Positions 42,035-51,824 of a stretch of DNA of 64,000 nucleotides are shown here, piece by piece. Numbering within the stretch: the stretch's first letter is position 1; each line of letters opens with the position of its first letter. Position numbers and translations under genes: made by a program. Location: contig JAJQGT010000025.1 of the NCBI GenBank assembly GCA_021201135.1, positions 1-64,000 of the forward strand, in the 5' to 3' direction. The DNA comes from Oscillospiraceae bacterium (lineage in GTDB: Bacteria > Bacillota > Clostridia > Oscillospirales > Ruminococcaceae). Below the pieces are notes generated by a model that was not told where the DNA came from, did no database searches, and was given only the letters and a program-made list of their open reading frames with translations.

Positions 42035-42508
42035 ATGGCGAGAGCTACTACAATATCAAGAGACGGCTTCAACAAGCTTCAGGAAGAGCTTGAATATCTT
42101 GTAACCGTTCGGCGTAAAGAGGTTGCGGAAAGACTCAAGGAAGCCCGTTCCTACGGCGACTTGTCCGAAAACGCCGAGTATGATGAGGCGAAGAACGAGC
42201 AGGGCATGCTCGAAGCGCAGATTGCCGACCTCGAGGTCGTAATCGCAAACGCTATCATCGTTGACGACGACAGCCTTTCCCTTGACGAAGTCGGCGTCGG
42301 TTCCATCGTCAAGCTCAAGGACTTCGACATGGACGAAATCTTGGAATATCAGATTGTCGGCTCGACCGAGTCTGACCCGGACAACAACAAGATTTCCGAC
42401 GAATCTCCCATCGGCAAGGCTTGCCTGAAGAAGAAAATCGGCGACGTTTTCGAGGTTGAGGTTCCTTCGGAAACGCTTAAGTTCGAGATTCTCGGCATTG
42501 ACAGATAA
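42035..42508 (+). CDS. greA: Transcription elongation factor GreA
   Basis: A 157-residue GreA. The N-terminal coiled coil carries the tip motif SYGDLSENAEYDEAK that enters the RNA polymerase secondary channel and stimulates transcript cleavage; the C-terminal FKBP-like domain holds SPIGKACLKKKIGD. Length is normal. ATG 42035 follows TTTGGAGG. lysS follows in the same operon. Confidence 0.96.
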   Translation: MARATTISRDGFNKLQEELEYLVTVRRKEVAERLKEARSYGDLSENAEYDEAKNEQGMLEAQIADLEVVIANAIIVDDDSLSLDEVGVGSIVKLKDFDMDEILEYQIVGSTESDPDNNKISDESPIGKACLKKKIGDVFEVEVPSETLKFEILGIDR

Positions 42509-42529
42509 ATTCCCGTAAGGAGAGATATA

Positions 42530-44107
42530 ATGACGGAAGAGATTTTGGAAAATTCCGGTGAGGAGATGACCGCGGAGGAAGTGAATTCGCTCCGCAAAAT
42601 CCGCCTTGACAAGCTTGAGGCTCTGAAAGCCGCCGGAAAGAATCCCTTTGAGATAACCAAGTTTGATTTCAACACCAACACCTCTGAGCTCAAGGCTCAC
42701 TATGAGGAAGAAGAGGCAAAGGCGAAAGAGCTTGCCGGAGATTCGGAGGAAGCTCTGAACGCCGAGCTTGAGAAGATTCACGCTGAGACATGGAGAATTG
42801 CAGGCAGAATGATGAGCCGCCGCGACATGGGCAAGGCGAACTTCTGCGACATCCAGGACAGCACCGGCAGAATGCAGTGCTATATCCGCATGAACGACGT
42901 CGGCGAGGAGACCTTCGCGGACTTCAAGAAGTGGGACATCGGCGACATCGTCGGCATCGAAGGCTTCGTCTTCAGAACCCGCAGGGGTGAGATTTCCCTT
43001 CATGCGAAAAAGATTACGCTTCTCACGAAGTCCCTCGTACCGCTTCCCGAGAAGTGGCACGGTTTGAAGGACAGAGACACGAGATACCGCCAGAGATATA
43101 CAGATCTCATCGTAAATCCGGACGTCAAGAAGACGTTTATCTTGCGCTCGAAGATTATCAGCGAGATTCGCAGATGGCTCGATTCGCAGGGCTTTGTCGA
43201 GGTTGAGACCCCGATGCTCGTCCAGAACGCTGGCGGCGCGAACGCCCGACCGTTCGTCACCCACTATAATTCCCTAGGCGAGGACGTAAAGCTGAGAATT
43301 TCCCTCGAGCTCTACCTCAAGAGGCTGATTGTTGGCGGAATCGACAGGGTTTATGAAATCGGCAGAGTCTTCCGCAACGAAGGCGTCGACACTCACCACA
43401 ACCCCGAGTTCACCCTTATGGAGCTCTATCAGGCTTACACCGACTACCACGGAATGATGGATCTGGCGGAGAACCTCTACAGACACATCGCCGAGACCGT
43501 TGTCGGCACCACGCAGATTGAGTACGACGGCGAGGTTATCGACCTCGGCAAGCCGTTCGAGAGGATGACCATGGTCGAAGCCGTCAAGAAGTATTCCGGC
43601 GTCGATTACACCAATATCAAGACCGACGCTGAGGCTTTCGAAATTGCGAAGGAGCACCACCTCGAATTTGACGAAAAGCGCCACCACAAGGGCGACATCC
43701 TGAACCTTCTGTTTGAAAAGTATGTCGAGGAGAACCTCGTCCAGCCGACCTTCATCATGGATCACCCGGTCGAGATTTCGCCGCTGACGAAGCGCAAGCC
43801 GGACAACCCCGACTATGTCGAGCGCTTCGAGATGTACATCTGCCGCGCCGAAATGTGCAACGCCTACAGTGAGCTCAACGACCCCGTCGACCAGCGCCAG
43901 CGCTTCGAAGCTCAGGAGGAGCTCATCCGCCTCGGCGACGACGAAGCGAACTCCATCGACGAGGACTTCATGAACGCTTTGGAGATAGGCATGCCCCCGA
44001 CCGGCGGCATCGGCTTCGGCATCGACCGCATGGTGCAGTTCATGACCGGCTCGCCGGCGATTAGGGATGTGCTTCTGTTCCCGACGATGAAGAGCTTGGA
44101 TAAATAA
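42530..44107 (+). CDS. lysS: Lysyl-tRNA synthetase, class II
   Basis: A 525-residue class II enzyme with an N-terminal OB-fold anticodon domain and catalytic motifs: motif 1 near FVEVETPMLV, motif 2 in FRNEGVDTHHNPEF and motif 3 in GIGFGIDRMVQF. It charges tRNA-Lys. It lies 21 bases after greA. Confidence 0.97.
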   Translation: MTEEILENSGEEMTAEEVNSLRKIRLDKLEALKAAGKNPFEITKFDFNTNTSELKAHYEEEEAKAKELAGDSEEALNAELEKIHAETWRIAGRMMSRRDMGKANFCDIQDSTGRMQCYIRMNDVGEETFADFKKWDIGDIVGIEGFVFRTRRGEISLHAKKITLLTKSLVPLPEKWHGLKDRDTRYRQRYTDLIVNPDVKKTFILRSKIISEIRRWLDSQGFVEVETPMLVQNAGGANARPFVTHYNSLGEDVKLRISLELYLKRLIVGGIDRVYEIGRVFRNEGVDTHHNPEFTLMELYQAYTDYHGMMDLAENLYRHIAETVVGTTQIEYDGEVIDLGKPFERMTMVEAVKKYSGVDYTNIKTDAEAFEIAKEHHLEFDEKRHHKGDILNLLFEKYVEENLVQPTFIMDHPVEISPLTKRKPDNPDYVERFEMYICRAEMCNAYSELNDPVDQRQRFEAQEELIRLGDDEANSIDEDFMNALEIGMPPTGGIGFGIDRMVQFMTGSPAIRDVLLFPTMKSLDK

Positions 44108-44113
44108 AAAATC

Positions 44114-44147
44114 ATGGGCAGTTCCCTCACCGGACCTGCCCATTTTC
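44114..44147 (+). terminator. Terminator of greA-lysS
   Basis: ATGGGCAG (44114-44121) pairs with CTGCCCAT (44136-44143), then TTTTC. Confidence 0.82.
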
Positions 44148-44167
44148 ACAGACTTTTGCGATTACTA

Positions 44168-44207
44168 ACCGCAAAACTTTTCTTTTTCGGAAACTTTTGC
44201 GGTTTTT
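44168..44207 (+). terminator. Second hairpin with T run
   Basis: ACCGCAAAA (44168-44176) pairs with TTTTGCGGT (44195-44203), then TTTTATCC. CCGCAAAACT recurs at 44211-44220. Confidence 0.65.
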
Positions 44208-44220
44208 ATCCGCAAAACTA

Positions 44221-44249
44221 TTGACTATTATGTCAGAATGGGTTATAAT
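44221..44249 (+). promoter_or_regulatory. Promoter of the pilin gene
   Basis: TTGACT (44221-44226), 17 bases, TATAAT (44244-44249). The leader of about 130 bases has a hairpin GGTAACGCC-TTC-GGCGTTGCC and a second T-tailed hairpin (about 44330-44365), a possible attenuator. Confidence 0.78.
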
Positions 44250-44384
44250 AACTTCATAAAATCATATGAAACCCTATGGATTTTTCTGTGTGGGGGGGTA
44301 ACGCCTTCGGCGTTGCCCGATATCAGACCTCCGAACACAAGTGTGTTTTGGGGGCTTTTGTTTTATCATGGAGGAGGTGTGTTG

Positions 44385-46034
44385 ATGAAAAAGTTCAAAA
44401 GCTTTTTGGCAATCGTATTGGCGATTGCTATGTTGCTGAGCCTTGCAACAGGTGTGTCGGCGGATGAAACGACATATACGATTACAATCACCAACACCCA
44501 GAAGAATGTCGCATACTCAGCCTACAAAATTTTCGATGCCGTTTATGATTCAACAGCCGATGGCTATACATATTCCATTGCCGCAGACAATCAGTTTCTG
44601 AATTTTGTCAAGCAATACTCAAACTTGCAGGACGGCACATCCTACACCATGTATTTCACTCTCCATGCAAAGAGCGACGGCGGCTATTACGTCGTTCCGA
44701 CGGATGATTTTGAAATCTATATATCGGATTTTGCAGCTGATTTGAAGACCGAAATTGAAGATGATAGTAGTTCATATACCGCCGACGCCACCGACACTGT
44801 AGGGGCAAGCGGAAAACAAATCACCCTTGATGTCACTTCATCCGGCGCGGGCTATTATTTTGTAAATACGTCGCTTGGTTCTCTTGCCTTCCTCGATACC
44901 GTTCCCGATGGTGAAAACTCAACCATTACAATCGAAGAGAAAAACGGCATCCCTTCGGTCAAAAAGCAGGTTTCAGATGACGGAGAGGATTATGTCACCT
45001 ATAACGATGCCGCTATCGGTGACACGCTGTACTACAAGACGGTTGTTTCCAATGTTTACAGCGTATCGAATCTTGTCATTCACGACTGCATGGAAACAAG
45101 CATCACATGGAACGAGAACTCTTTGCAGGTTTATCTTTTGCCTAGTGCCGACACCGAACTCAGTGATACCTATTTGCTTACAAGCGGAACAGATTATAGT
45201 GTGAGCACCGGAGGCGAACATACCGACGAGAATTTCGGCGGTTGGAGCGGTTATGCAAAATATGATTGTACTTTCGAGGTCACTATTTTGAAGGACTTGA
45301 CCAAAGTAGAAAAAGACGCTGTCATTGTATTAACCTATACCGCAACAGTTCCTACCGGAACTGTGTTTTATGATGCCTCAAAAGGAACTAATGTAAATGA
45401 CAACTTTACATGCGTGTCTTATGGCAATGACTTGTACACATCAACATCTGGTGCACACACTTATGTGTATTCGATGGCTATTTACAAGTATACCACAGAA
45501 GACAATGGCACTGCCAAGACTGCCCTTTCCGGCGTTGAGTTCAAGCTTAAAAATGCAGATGGTAAATATGCTGTTGTAAATGGCTCTAACGGAACATACA
45601 CTATAAAAGAGTGGACAGATGACTCTTCCGCTACCGGCACAACATTAACAACTGCGTCCGGTGGCACTATCATAATAAATGGTTTGGATGGAGACACTGT
45701 GTACTATCTCACAGAAACCAAGACTCTTGATGGCTACAATATGCTGACCGGTGACATCATGTTCAAAATTGTAGGTTGCGATTCTACAACGGGTAAGACA
45801 ACGGAGCAAGAAAAAGTATACACCTCGACTGATGGCACCACATGGACATCTACAAATGCAACGCAGACGATAAACTCAGTCACCTATAACAGCTTAGAGA
45901 TTGAGAACAATGCGGGCGCAGAGCTTCCCGAAACGGGTGGGGTCGGATTGTTGGTCGTTTATGCTGTGGGTGGTATGCTTGTTGCAGTTGCAATCATGGC
46001 GGGACTGATTCTAAAGAAAAGAAGAAAGATCTAA
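44385..46034 (+). CDS. SpaH/EbpB-type LPXTG pilin or surface protein
   Basis: A 549-residue surface protein. A signal peptide ends near VSADE, and the protein then has pilin-type immunoglobulin-like domains (YSAYKIFDAV, TVVSNVYSVSNLVIHD, LSGVEFKLKNADG, YYLTETKTLDGYN) in which lysine-glutamate/asparagine isopeptide bonds are expected. The end is LPETGG, a membrane helix and KKRRKI, a class A/C sortase signal. No sortase is in the window. The gene is more AT-rich than its neighbours. Confidence 0.9.
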   Translation: MKKFKSFLAIVLAIAMLLSLATGVSADETTYTITITNTQKNVAYSAYKIFDAVYDSTADGYTYSIAADNQFLNFVKQYSNLQDGTSYTMYFTLHAKSDGGYYVVPTDDFEIYISDFAADLKTEIEDDSSSYTADATDTVGASGKQITLDVTSSGAGYYFVNTSLGSLAFLDTVPDGENSTITIEEKNGIPSVKKQVSDDGEDYVTYNDAAIGDTLYYKTVVSNVYSVSNLVIHDCMETSITWNENSLQVYLLPSADTELSDTYLLTSGTDYSVSTGGEHTDENFGGWSGYAKYDCTFEVTILKDLTKVEKDAVIVLTYTATVPTGTVFYDASKGTNVNDNFTCVSYGNDLYTSTSGAHTYVYSMAIYKYTTEDNGTAKTALSGVEFKLKNADGKYAVVNGSNGTYTIKEWTDDSSATGTTLTTASGGTIIINGLDGDTVYYLTETKTLDGYNMLTGDIMFKIVGCDSTTGKTTEQEKVYTSTDGTTWTSTNATQTINSVTYNSLEIENNAGAELPETGGVGLLVVYAVGGMLVAVAIMAGLILKKRRKI

Positions 46035-46041
46035 TATTTGA

Positions 46042-46070
46042 TTGCACTTTTCTCTGACTCGTGCTATAAT
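46042..46070 (+). promoter_or_regulatory. Promoter of the aminotransferase gene
   Basis: TTGCAC (46042-46047), 17 bases, TATAAT (46065-46070). Confidence 0.8.
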
Positions 46071-46113
46071 ATTCTCAACCAATTAAATTCCACATCAAAG
46101 GACGGTAATTATT

Positions 46114-47319
46114 ATGAGCACACAGTCACAGACTAATTACAGAATTTCCGACAAATTCGTTGACATGAAGCCCTCGGCAATCAGGGAGATTTTCAAGAGC
46201 TTGGGGACTCCCGGCTCAATCAGCTTCGCGGCGGGAAATCCGAGCCCCGACTCCTTCCCGGTCGCCGAAATCAAGAAGATTGCGGACGACATCTTCACAA
46301 ACGAGCCGATTATGGCGCTCCAGTACGGTATCACAGAGGGATATGCTCCTTTGCGTGAGCTCGTAAAAGCCCGCCTTGCGAGAGTTTACGGCATCGACAA
46401 CCCCGACGACGACACCATCATCGTCAGCGGCGGTCAGCAGGGAATCGAGCTTACATGCAAGGTCATGTGCAACCCGGGCGACGTCGTCATCTGCGAGGAA
46501 CCGAGCTTCATTGGAGCCCTGAACGCTTTCCGCTCAAACGGCGCGAAGCTCGTCGGAATCCCACTTAAGTCGGACGGCATCGACGTAGAGCTCCTCGAAA
46601 AGGCTCTCAAGGAGAACCCGAACACCAAGCTCATGTATCTCATCCCGTCCTTCCAGAACCCGGCGGGAATCACCTCGACCCTCAAGAACCGCAAGGCGGT
46701 CTATGAGCTCGCCCGCAAGTACGACGTCCTGATTATTGAGGATAACCCTTACGGCGATCTGAGATTCAAGGACGAGGACGTGCCGACCTACAAGAGCTTC
46801 GATGTCGACGACAGAGTCATCTATTGCGGCTCCTTCTCGAAAATTTTAGCCGCCGGAATCCGTGTCGGAACCCTGACGGCAAACAAGGAAATTGTCTCGA
46901 AAATCGTCGTTGGCAAGCAGGTTGAGGACGTCCACACAAACGTCTTCTTCCAGATGGTCTGCGCGAAATACATGACCGAATACGACCTCGAACAGCACAT
47001 CGTCGAGACGAGGGAGCTCTACCGCCACAAGGCCGAGCTGATGATTTCGTGCTTAGAGAAGTACATGCCCCAGGATGCCGAATTCACCCGTCCCGAAGGC
47101 GGAATCTTCCTCTGGGGCACCCTCCCCGAAGGGGTAGATCTTGGCAAGTTCGTTGAGAAGTGCGGCGAAAAGAACGTCTTCGTCGTCCCCGGCACGGCGT
47201 TCCTCTGCGACGAATCGAAGCCGACGCGGTCCTTCCGAATGAACTACTCCATGCCGACAGATGAAGAAATCGAAAAAGGCGTGAAGATTCTGGCGGAGGT
47301 TATTGAAAAGTTGAGATAA
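46114..47319 (+). CDS. PLP-dependent aminotransferase (2-aminoadipate/MocR-like class I)
   Basis: A 401-residue fold type I aminotransferase. Signatures: SFAAGNPSPDSFPV at the N terminus, IIEDNPYGDLRF for the PLP-binding aspartate, and YCGSFSKILAAGIRVG with the Schiff-base lysine. Nearest groups are LysN-type 2-aminoadipate and aromatic aminotransferases; substrate is not fixed. ATG 46114 follows AAAGGACGG. A strong terminator closes the gene. Confidence 0.9.
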   Translation: MSTQSQTNYRISDKFVDMKPSAIREIFKSLGTPGSISFAAGNPSPDSFPVAEIKKIADDIFTNEPIMALQYGITEGYAPLRELVKARLARVYGIDNPDDDTIIVSGGQQGIELTCKVMCNPGDVVICEEPSFIGALNAFRSNGAKLVGIPLKSDGIDVELLEKALKENPNTKLMYLIPSFQNPAGITSTLKNRKAVYELARKYDVLIIEDNPYGDLRFKDEDVPTYKSFDVDDRVIYCGSFSKILAAGIRVGTLTANKEIVSKIVVGKQVEDVHTNVFFQMVCAKYMTEYDLEQHIVETRELYRHKAELMISCLEKYMPQDAEFTRPEGGIFLWGTLPEGVDLGKFVEKCGEKNVFVVPGTAFLCDESKPTRSFRMNYSMPTDEEIEKGVKILAEVIEKLR

Positions 47320-47323
47320 CAGT

Positions 47324-47350
47324 AAAGGCTCCCGAAAGGGAGCCTTTTTT
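47324..47350 (+). terminator. Terminator of the aminotransferase gene
   Basis: AAAGGCTCCC, loop GAAA and GGGAGCCTTTTTT; it overlaps the last codon of the converging hydrolase gene. Confidence 0.93.
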
Positions 47351-48263
47351 ATGCTAAGAATTTCAAAATATCGTTCGTAACCTCTTCCCTTGAAGTATCG
47401 TTCAGAATCTCATGCCTGCACCCCTGATAGAGCTTCAGCGCGGCGCTTTTGCCGTTTTGCCGGAGCAGGTCGTAGACCTTTCGGACACCTTTGCCGTAGT
47501 TTCCGACGGGGTCGTCGGTGCCTGATACCAAGAGTATCGGGAGCTCTGAGGGAAGTGCCGAGAACCACGCTTTTCTGTTGACGAAGCGTTGGAGCCTGAG
47601 GAGGTCCTCCATGCCGCCGATGGTGAACTTGATGCGGCAGAACTCGTCCTCGCGGTTGCGGTCGCGTTCCTCTTTGATAGAAGAGAGCCAACTGCGGGAG
47701 TCGTTCTCCAACTTGAAGTGGCTGTTATACGAGCCGAAGACAGTCACATAGACGAACTTCGAGCAGTGCTTGCCGCCATAGATTGCCTTGTTGAGCTTGA
47801 CGAGCCCCAAGCCGAAGCCTGACAGCGCCATCGGTCCGCCGGTGCCCATGATTATGAGCTTGTCGGGCTTGACGTACATCTCGCTCGCCGCCCTGACGAT
47901 GAACGAGCCCATGCTGTGCCCCATCAGGTAATAGGGGAGACCACCGCCGTACTCCGCTATAACTGCGCTCGAGAAGAACTCGACGTCCTGACAGAGCCGA
48001 AGCCAGCCATCTTTATCCGCAATATACCCAAAATCATTGGTGGGTTGGGCAGTGAGCCCATGCCCGAGGTGGTCATATCCGAAGCAGATATACCCGTTCT
48101 CGGCGGCAACCCGCATAAACCGGTCGTACCGTCCGATGTGCTCCTCCATGCCGTGGACAACGTGGAGATACGCCTTCGGCGTGCCTTCCGGCAGATATAC
48201 TTTTCCGACCAATGTATGTATGCCGTCGGATGATTTGACTTTCTTTTCGATTATATTTATCAT
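47349..48263 (-). CDS. Alpha/beta hydrolase, monoacylglycerol lipase-like
   Basis: A 304-residue serine hydrolase of the S33/MGL group: VVHGMEEHIGRYDRF (oxyanion region), nucleophile MGHSMGSFIV, acid near SGTDDPVG and histidine in GCRHEILND. It sits 12 bases behind glpK, which fits a pathway in which glycerol freed from monoacylglycerol is phosphorylated, though this is inference. It is the last gene of the operon. Confidence 0.88.
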   Translation of the reverse strand: MINIIEKKVKSSDGIHTLVGKVYLPEGTPKAYLHVVHGMEEHIGRYDRFMRVAAENGYICFGYDHLGHGLTAQPTNDFGYIADKDGWLRLCQDVEFFSSAVIAEYGGGLPYYLMGHSMGSFIVRAASEMYVKPDKLIIMGTGGPMALSGFGLGLVKLNKAIYGGKHCSKFVYVTVFGSYNSHFKLENDSRSWLSSIKEERDRNREDEFCRIKFTIGGMEDLLRLQRFVNRKAWFSALPSELPILLVSGTDDPVGNYGKGVRKVYDLLRQNGKSAALKLYQGCRHEILNDTSREEVTNDILKFLA

Positions 48264-48275
48264 AATATCACTCCA

Positions 48276-49757
48276 TTAGACCAATGCGGCTTTGACGGCT
48301 TTGTGCCACCCCGCCAGCAATTCTTTTCTCTTATCTTCGTCCATCTTGGGCTCAAAGGTCTTCCCCTGCGAAGTGAGAGCCTTGAGCTCTTCTCGGCTTT
48401 CATAGAACCCGACCGCAAGACCCGCCAGGAACGCCGCTCCGAGAGCGGTTGCCTCGGTGGTGCCGGCACGGGTGACGGTGATGTTTGAAATATCCGATTG
48501 GAACTGCATCAGGAAGTTGTTCGCCGAAGCGCCGCCGTCCACCTTGAGGCTCGAAATGTCGCCCATGTCGCTTTTCATCGCCTCGAGAAGGTCGTTCGAC
48601 TGGTACGCAATCGACTCAAGAGCCGCACGGATTATGTGATTCGTGTTTGCGCCCCTCGTGAGCCCCGTTATGACTCCACGGGCGTTCATGTCCCAATATG
48701 GAGCGCCGAGCCCCGAGAACGCCGGAACGAGATAGACCCCGGCACAATCGGAAACCTTCTCGGCGAAATACTCCGAGTCCTTTGCTTCTGCAATCAGCCT
48801 CATTTCGTCCCGAAGCCACTGGATAACAGCTCCGCCGACGAAAACGCTCCCCTCAAGGGCAAATTCCCTCGGCTTGCCTTTTTCCGAAGCCGCCGCAGTG
48901 GTTACCAAGCCGTGTGAGCTTGCGACCCTGCGGTTTCCGGTATGGGATAGGAGGAAGCACCCGGTGCCGTAGGTGTTCTTGGCGTCGCCCTCCTCGAAAC
49001 AGCACTGCCCGAAGAGTGCCGCCTGCTGGTCGCCGGCAATTCCGCAGATGGGAATCCGTTCTCCCATAATCTCGGTGTAGCCGTAAATCTCGCTTGACGA
49101 GCGGATTTCGGGGAGCATCGAGTGGGAAATCCCGAAGAGATGAAGTAGATGATCGTCCCAGTCGTCTTTGTCTATGTTATATAGCATCGTGCGGGAGGCG
49201 TTGGTGCGATCGGTGACGTAAACTTTCCCGCCCGTCAGCTTCCAGACGAGCCATGTGTCGACCGTCCCGAATCGGAGCTCACCTCTGTCGGCTTTCTCAC
49301 GGGCGCCCTCGACATTGTCAAGAATCCACTTGATTTTCGTGGCGCTGAAATAGGCATCGACCCGAAGCCCTGTCGTTTCGGCTATGTAATCTCCCTCGCC
49401 GCTCGCAAGAATCTCCTCGCAGATATCCGAAGTACGTCTGCACTGCCAGACGATGGCGTTGAAAACCGGTTTTGAAGTGGCGGCGTCCCAGACAATCGTC
49501 GTTTCGCGCTGATTGGTTATGCCGATTCCGGCGATTTCCGACGGCGAAATGCCGCTTTTCAGGACGCACTCGGTCATGGCGGCGTATTGGCTGGCATAGA
49601 TGCTCATCGGGTTCTGCTCGACCCATGCGGGATGCGGGAAAATCTGCGGAATCTCCTGCTGAGAAATCCCGATTATCTTCGCGCTCTTATCGAAGAGAAT
49701 CGCTCTTGCGCTCGTTGTGCCCTCATCGAGAGCCAGGATGTACTTTTTGTCTGCCAT
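48276..49757 (-). CDS. glpK: Glycerol kinase
   Basis: A 493-residue FGGY kinase. The phosphate loop is [13 protein letters not shown], the glycerol-binding segment includes NQRETTIVW and WQCRRT, and the second FGGY signature is in the C-terminal third. It makes glycerol-3-phosphate from glycerol. ATG 49757 follows GGAGGCGGCAGTT. A weak -35/-10 pair (TTGTGT, TAAAAT) lies upstream. Confidence 0.96.
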   Translation of the reverse strand: MADKKYILALDEGTTSARAILFDKSAKIIGISQQEIPQIFPHPAWVEQNPMSIYASQYAAMTECVLKSGISPSEIAGIGITNQRETTIVWDAATSKPVFNAIVWQCRRTSDICEEILASGEGDYIAETTGLRVDAYFSATKIKWILDNVEGAREKADRGELRFGTVDTWLVWKLTGGKVYVTDRTNASRTMLYNIDKDDWDDHLLHLFGISHSMLPEIRSSSEIYGYTEIMGERIPICGIAGDQQAALFGQCCFEEGDAKNTYGTGCFLLSHTGNRRVASSHGLVTTAAASEKGKPREFALEGSVFVGGAVIQWLRDEMRLIAEAKDSEYFAEKVSDCAGVYLVPAFSGLGAPYWDMNARGVITGLTRGANTNHIIRAALESIAYQSNDLLEAMKSDMGDISSLKVDGGASANNFLMQFQSDISNITVTRAGTTEATALGAAFLAGLAVGFYESREELKALTSQGKTFEPKMDEDKRKELLAGWHKAVKAALV

Positions 49758-49858
49758 AACTGCCGCCTCCAAGCTTTTATTAACCTTATTTTAGCATAAA
49801 ATTCACCCGAACACAACTTGAAAAGAGCACAGTTTTGAGAAAATATCGGGGAATTTTA

Positions 49859-49887
49859 TTGAAAGCCGCCCCGGAATCTGTTATACT
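49859..49887 (+). promoter_or_regulatory. Promoter of trmO
   Basis: TTGAAA (49859-49864), 17 bases, TATACT (49882-49887). Confidence 0.78.
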
Positions 49888-49917
49888 GTTAAAAAAGAGC
49901 CGAAAAGAGGGACTGAC

Positions 49918-50610
49918 ATGTCCAAAACCTTTGAAATAAAGCAAATCGCGCACATCGAGAACGACTTCACCTCGAAATTCGGAATCCCGAGGCAGAGCGG
50001 ACTTCTTGAGAATATGCGCTCAACTATAGTATTCGAGCCGGAATTCCGGGACGAGCAGGCGCTTCGGGAGATTGACGGCTTCTCGCACCTATGGCTTATC
50101 TGGCAGTTCTCGGAGTCGGTGCGGGACGGCTTCTCCCCGACGGTGCGCCCGCCGAGGCTCGGCGGCAACAGGCGAGTGGGAGTGTTCGCGACCCGTTCGC
50201 CCTTCCGCCCGAATTCCCTCGGGCTTTCGTCCGTGAAGCTGATAACAGTGAAGAAGACCGTAGACCGCGGCACAGTATTGGAAGTTTCAGGCGCAGACCT
50301 GATGAACGGCACTCCTATCTTCGACATCAAGCCCTACATCGCCTATTCCGACAGCCACCCCGACGCCGTCTGCGGTTTCTCAGACCAAGCCGACGCCGAG
50401 CATCATGTGCTACAAGTCACAATCCCTCCCGAAATCGAGCAAGAAATCCCCGAAGATAAGCTCGAGAATCTGAAAACCCTTCTCAGCCTCGACCCGAGAC
50501 CGGCTTATCAGGACGACCACGAAAGAATGTATATGTTTGAGTTTGGAGGCGTGAAAATTGGGTTCAGGGTTAATGGAGACAGCTTGACTGTGGAGGAAGT
50601 GACGAAATGA
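49918..50610 (+). CDS. trmO: tRNA (N6-threonylcarbamoyladenosine37)-methyltransferase TrmO
   Basis: A 230-residue protein of the TsaA/TrmO family, which methylates t6A37 in tRNAs using SAM. Signatures are GIPRQSGL, HLWLIWQF, GVFATRSPFRPNSLGLS and DIKPYIAYSD. The length is that of the single-domain form. It overlaps the GNAT gene by four bases (ATGA). Confidence 0.93.
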   Translation: MSKTFEIKQIAHIENDFTSKFGIPRQSGLLENMRSTIVFEPEFRDEQALREIDGFSHLWLIWQFSESVRDGFSPTVRPPRLGGNRRVGVFATRSPFRPNSLGLSSVKLITVKKTVDRGTVLEVSGADLMNGTPIFDIKPYIAYSDSHPDAVCGFSDQADAEHHVLQVTIPPEIEQEIPEDKLENLKTLLSLDPRPAYQDDHERMYMFEFGGVKIGFRVNGDSLTVEEVTK

Positions 50611-51131
50611 TTGAAATCCGCAAAATAGCCGCCGAAAACAAATCCGACATCAATCTCAAAAACGACCCGTTCAGGCTGATTGGTCGTCTCGTTGTCGAAC
50701 GCCGTGACGGCGAATGGAGCTATCGGGAGGAGATGCTCCCCGAGGCGGAGGTCTCCGAAATGGTCTTCCCTGATGAGAACTATGTTTACGAGGATATGCC
50801 AGATTACGTCTTTCTCGGTGCTTATGAGAATGATGTTTGCGTCGGCGTGGCGATTCTTTGCCCGCATTTCACCGGGCGGCTCTATCTCGAGGACCTGAAG
50901 GTCTCCCGTAAAGCCCGGGGCAAGGGCGTGGGCAAGCTTCTTGTCGAGGCTTGCAAGGCTTATGCCGCCGAACATGGCTTCAAGGGCATCTGCACCGTCG
51001 GTCAGGACAACAACCTCATCGCCTGCCGCCTCTACCTCTCCACCGGCTTCCACATCGGCGGTCTCGACACCGAAATCTATGAAGGCACGAAGCAAGCGGG
51101 GAAGGCGGATGTGTGGTTTTATTGGGGATAG
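50607..51131 (+). CDS. GNAT family N-acetyltransferase
   Basis: A 174-residue acetyltransferase. Acetyl-CoA binding is seen in LEDLKVSRKARGKGVGKLLVE and the C-terminal LYLSTGFHIGG. It resembles streptothricin-acetyltransferase-like GNATs, but the substrate is unknown. It overlaps the trmO stop. Confidence 0.88.
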   Translation: MIEIRKIAAENKSDINLKNDPFRLIGRLVVERRDGEWSYREEMLPEAEVSEMVFPDENYVYEDMPDYVFLGAYENDVCVGVAILCPHFTGRLYLEDLKVSRKARGKGVGKLLVEACKAYAAEHGFKGICTVGQDNNLIACRLYLSTGFHIGGLDTEIYEGTKQAGKADVWFYWG

Positions 51132-51266
51132 GTCGGCGTAACCGACCATGTAGGGGCTGGATATACAGTTAGCTTCGCTAACTGCCCGCCCGTTTTTTAT
51201 GGGATTTGTAGTTTTTCGCCACAAAACCGTAGTATACAGTTGAAGCCCCAAAAAGGAGGAGAAAAT

Positions 51267-51824
51267 ATGGAAGACAGCATGATTATCGACCTGTTTTTTG
51301 ACCGGTCGGAGACGGCGATTAGGGAGCTTGATCTGAAGTACGGCGAGATTTGCCGGGGATTTTCCCGGAACATCCTCGGGAGCAGGCAGGATGCGGAGGA
51401 GTGCGTCAACGACGCTTACTTAGGCGTGTGGAACTCCATCCCACCGGCGAGACCCGAGCCGCTTCTGTCGTTCGTCATCAAAATCGTCCGCAACATCTCA
51501 ATCAACGCCTACCGCAAAAAGGAAGCCGCCAAGCGGCGGAGCTCCTACACGGTTGCGATGGAGGAGATTGAGGGTTGCCTTGCGAGCGGCGGCAGTGTTG
51601 AGGGCGACCTCGAAGCAAAGGAGCTGGCAAAAATTATCGAGGGCTTCCTCGATACGCTCTCAGCCGAGAACCGAGCCATCTTTATGCGGCGGTATTGGTT
51701 ATCCGAGAGCTACGACGAAATCGCCGAAGCGGTCGGGCTCTCCAAGAAAAACGTCTCGGTTCGGCTCGTCAGAATCCGCAAGAGCCTTAAGGAGTACCTG
51801 AAAGAAAGGGGTGTGATGGAATGA
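51267..51824 (+). CDS. ECF-type RNA polymerase sigma factor
   Basis: A 185-residue sigma factor: region 2 at about 12-75 (DAEECVNDAYLGVWN, FVIKIVRNISINAYRK) and region 4 at about 125-175 (RRYWLSESYDEIAEAVGLSKKNVSVRLVRIRK). GGAGGAG precedes ATG 51267. It overlaps the next gene by four bases. A cognate anti-sigma function for that gene is likely. Confidence 0.9.
   Translation: MEDSMIIDLFFDRSETAIRELDLKYGEICRGFSRNILGSRQDAEECVNDAYLGVWNSIPPARPEPLLSFVIKIVRNISINAYRKKEAAKRRSSYTVAMEEIEGCLASGGSVEGDLEAKELAKIIEGFLDTLSAENRAIFMRRYWLSESYDEIAEAVGLSKKNVSVRLVRIRKSLKEYLKERGVME

Noticed and set aside
44290-44384. Riboswitch in the pilin leader
   Set aside because: Hairpins are present, but none of the conserved cores of known riboswitches could be recognised.
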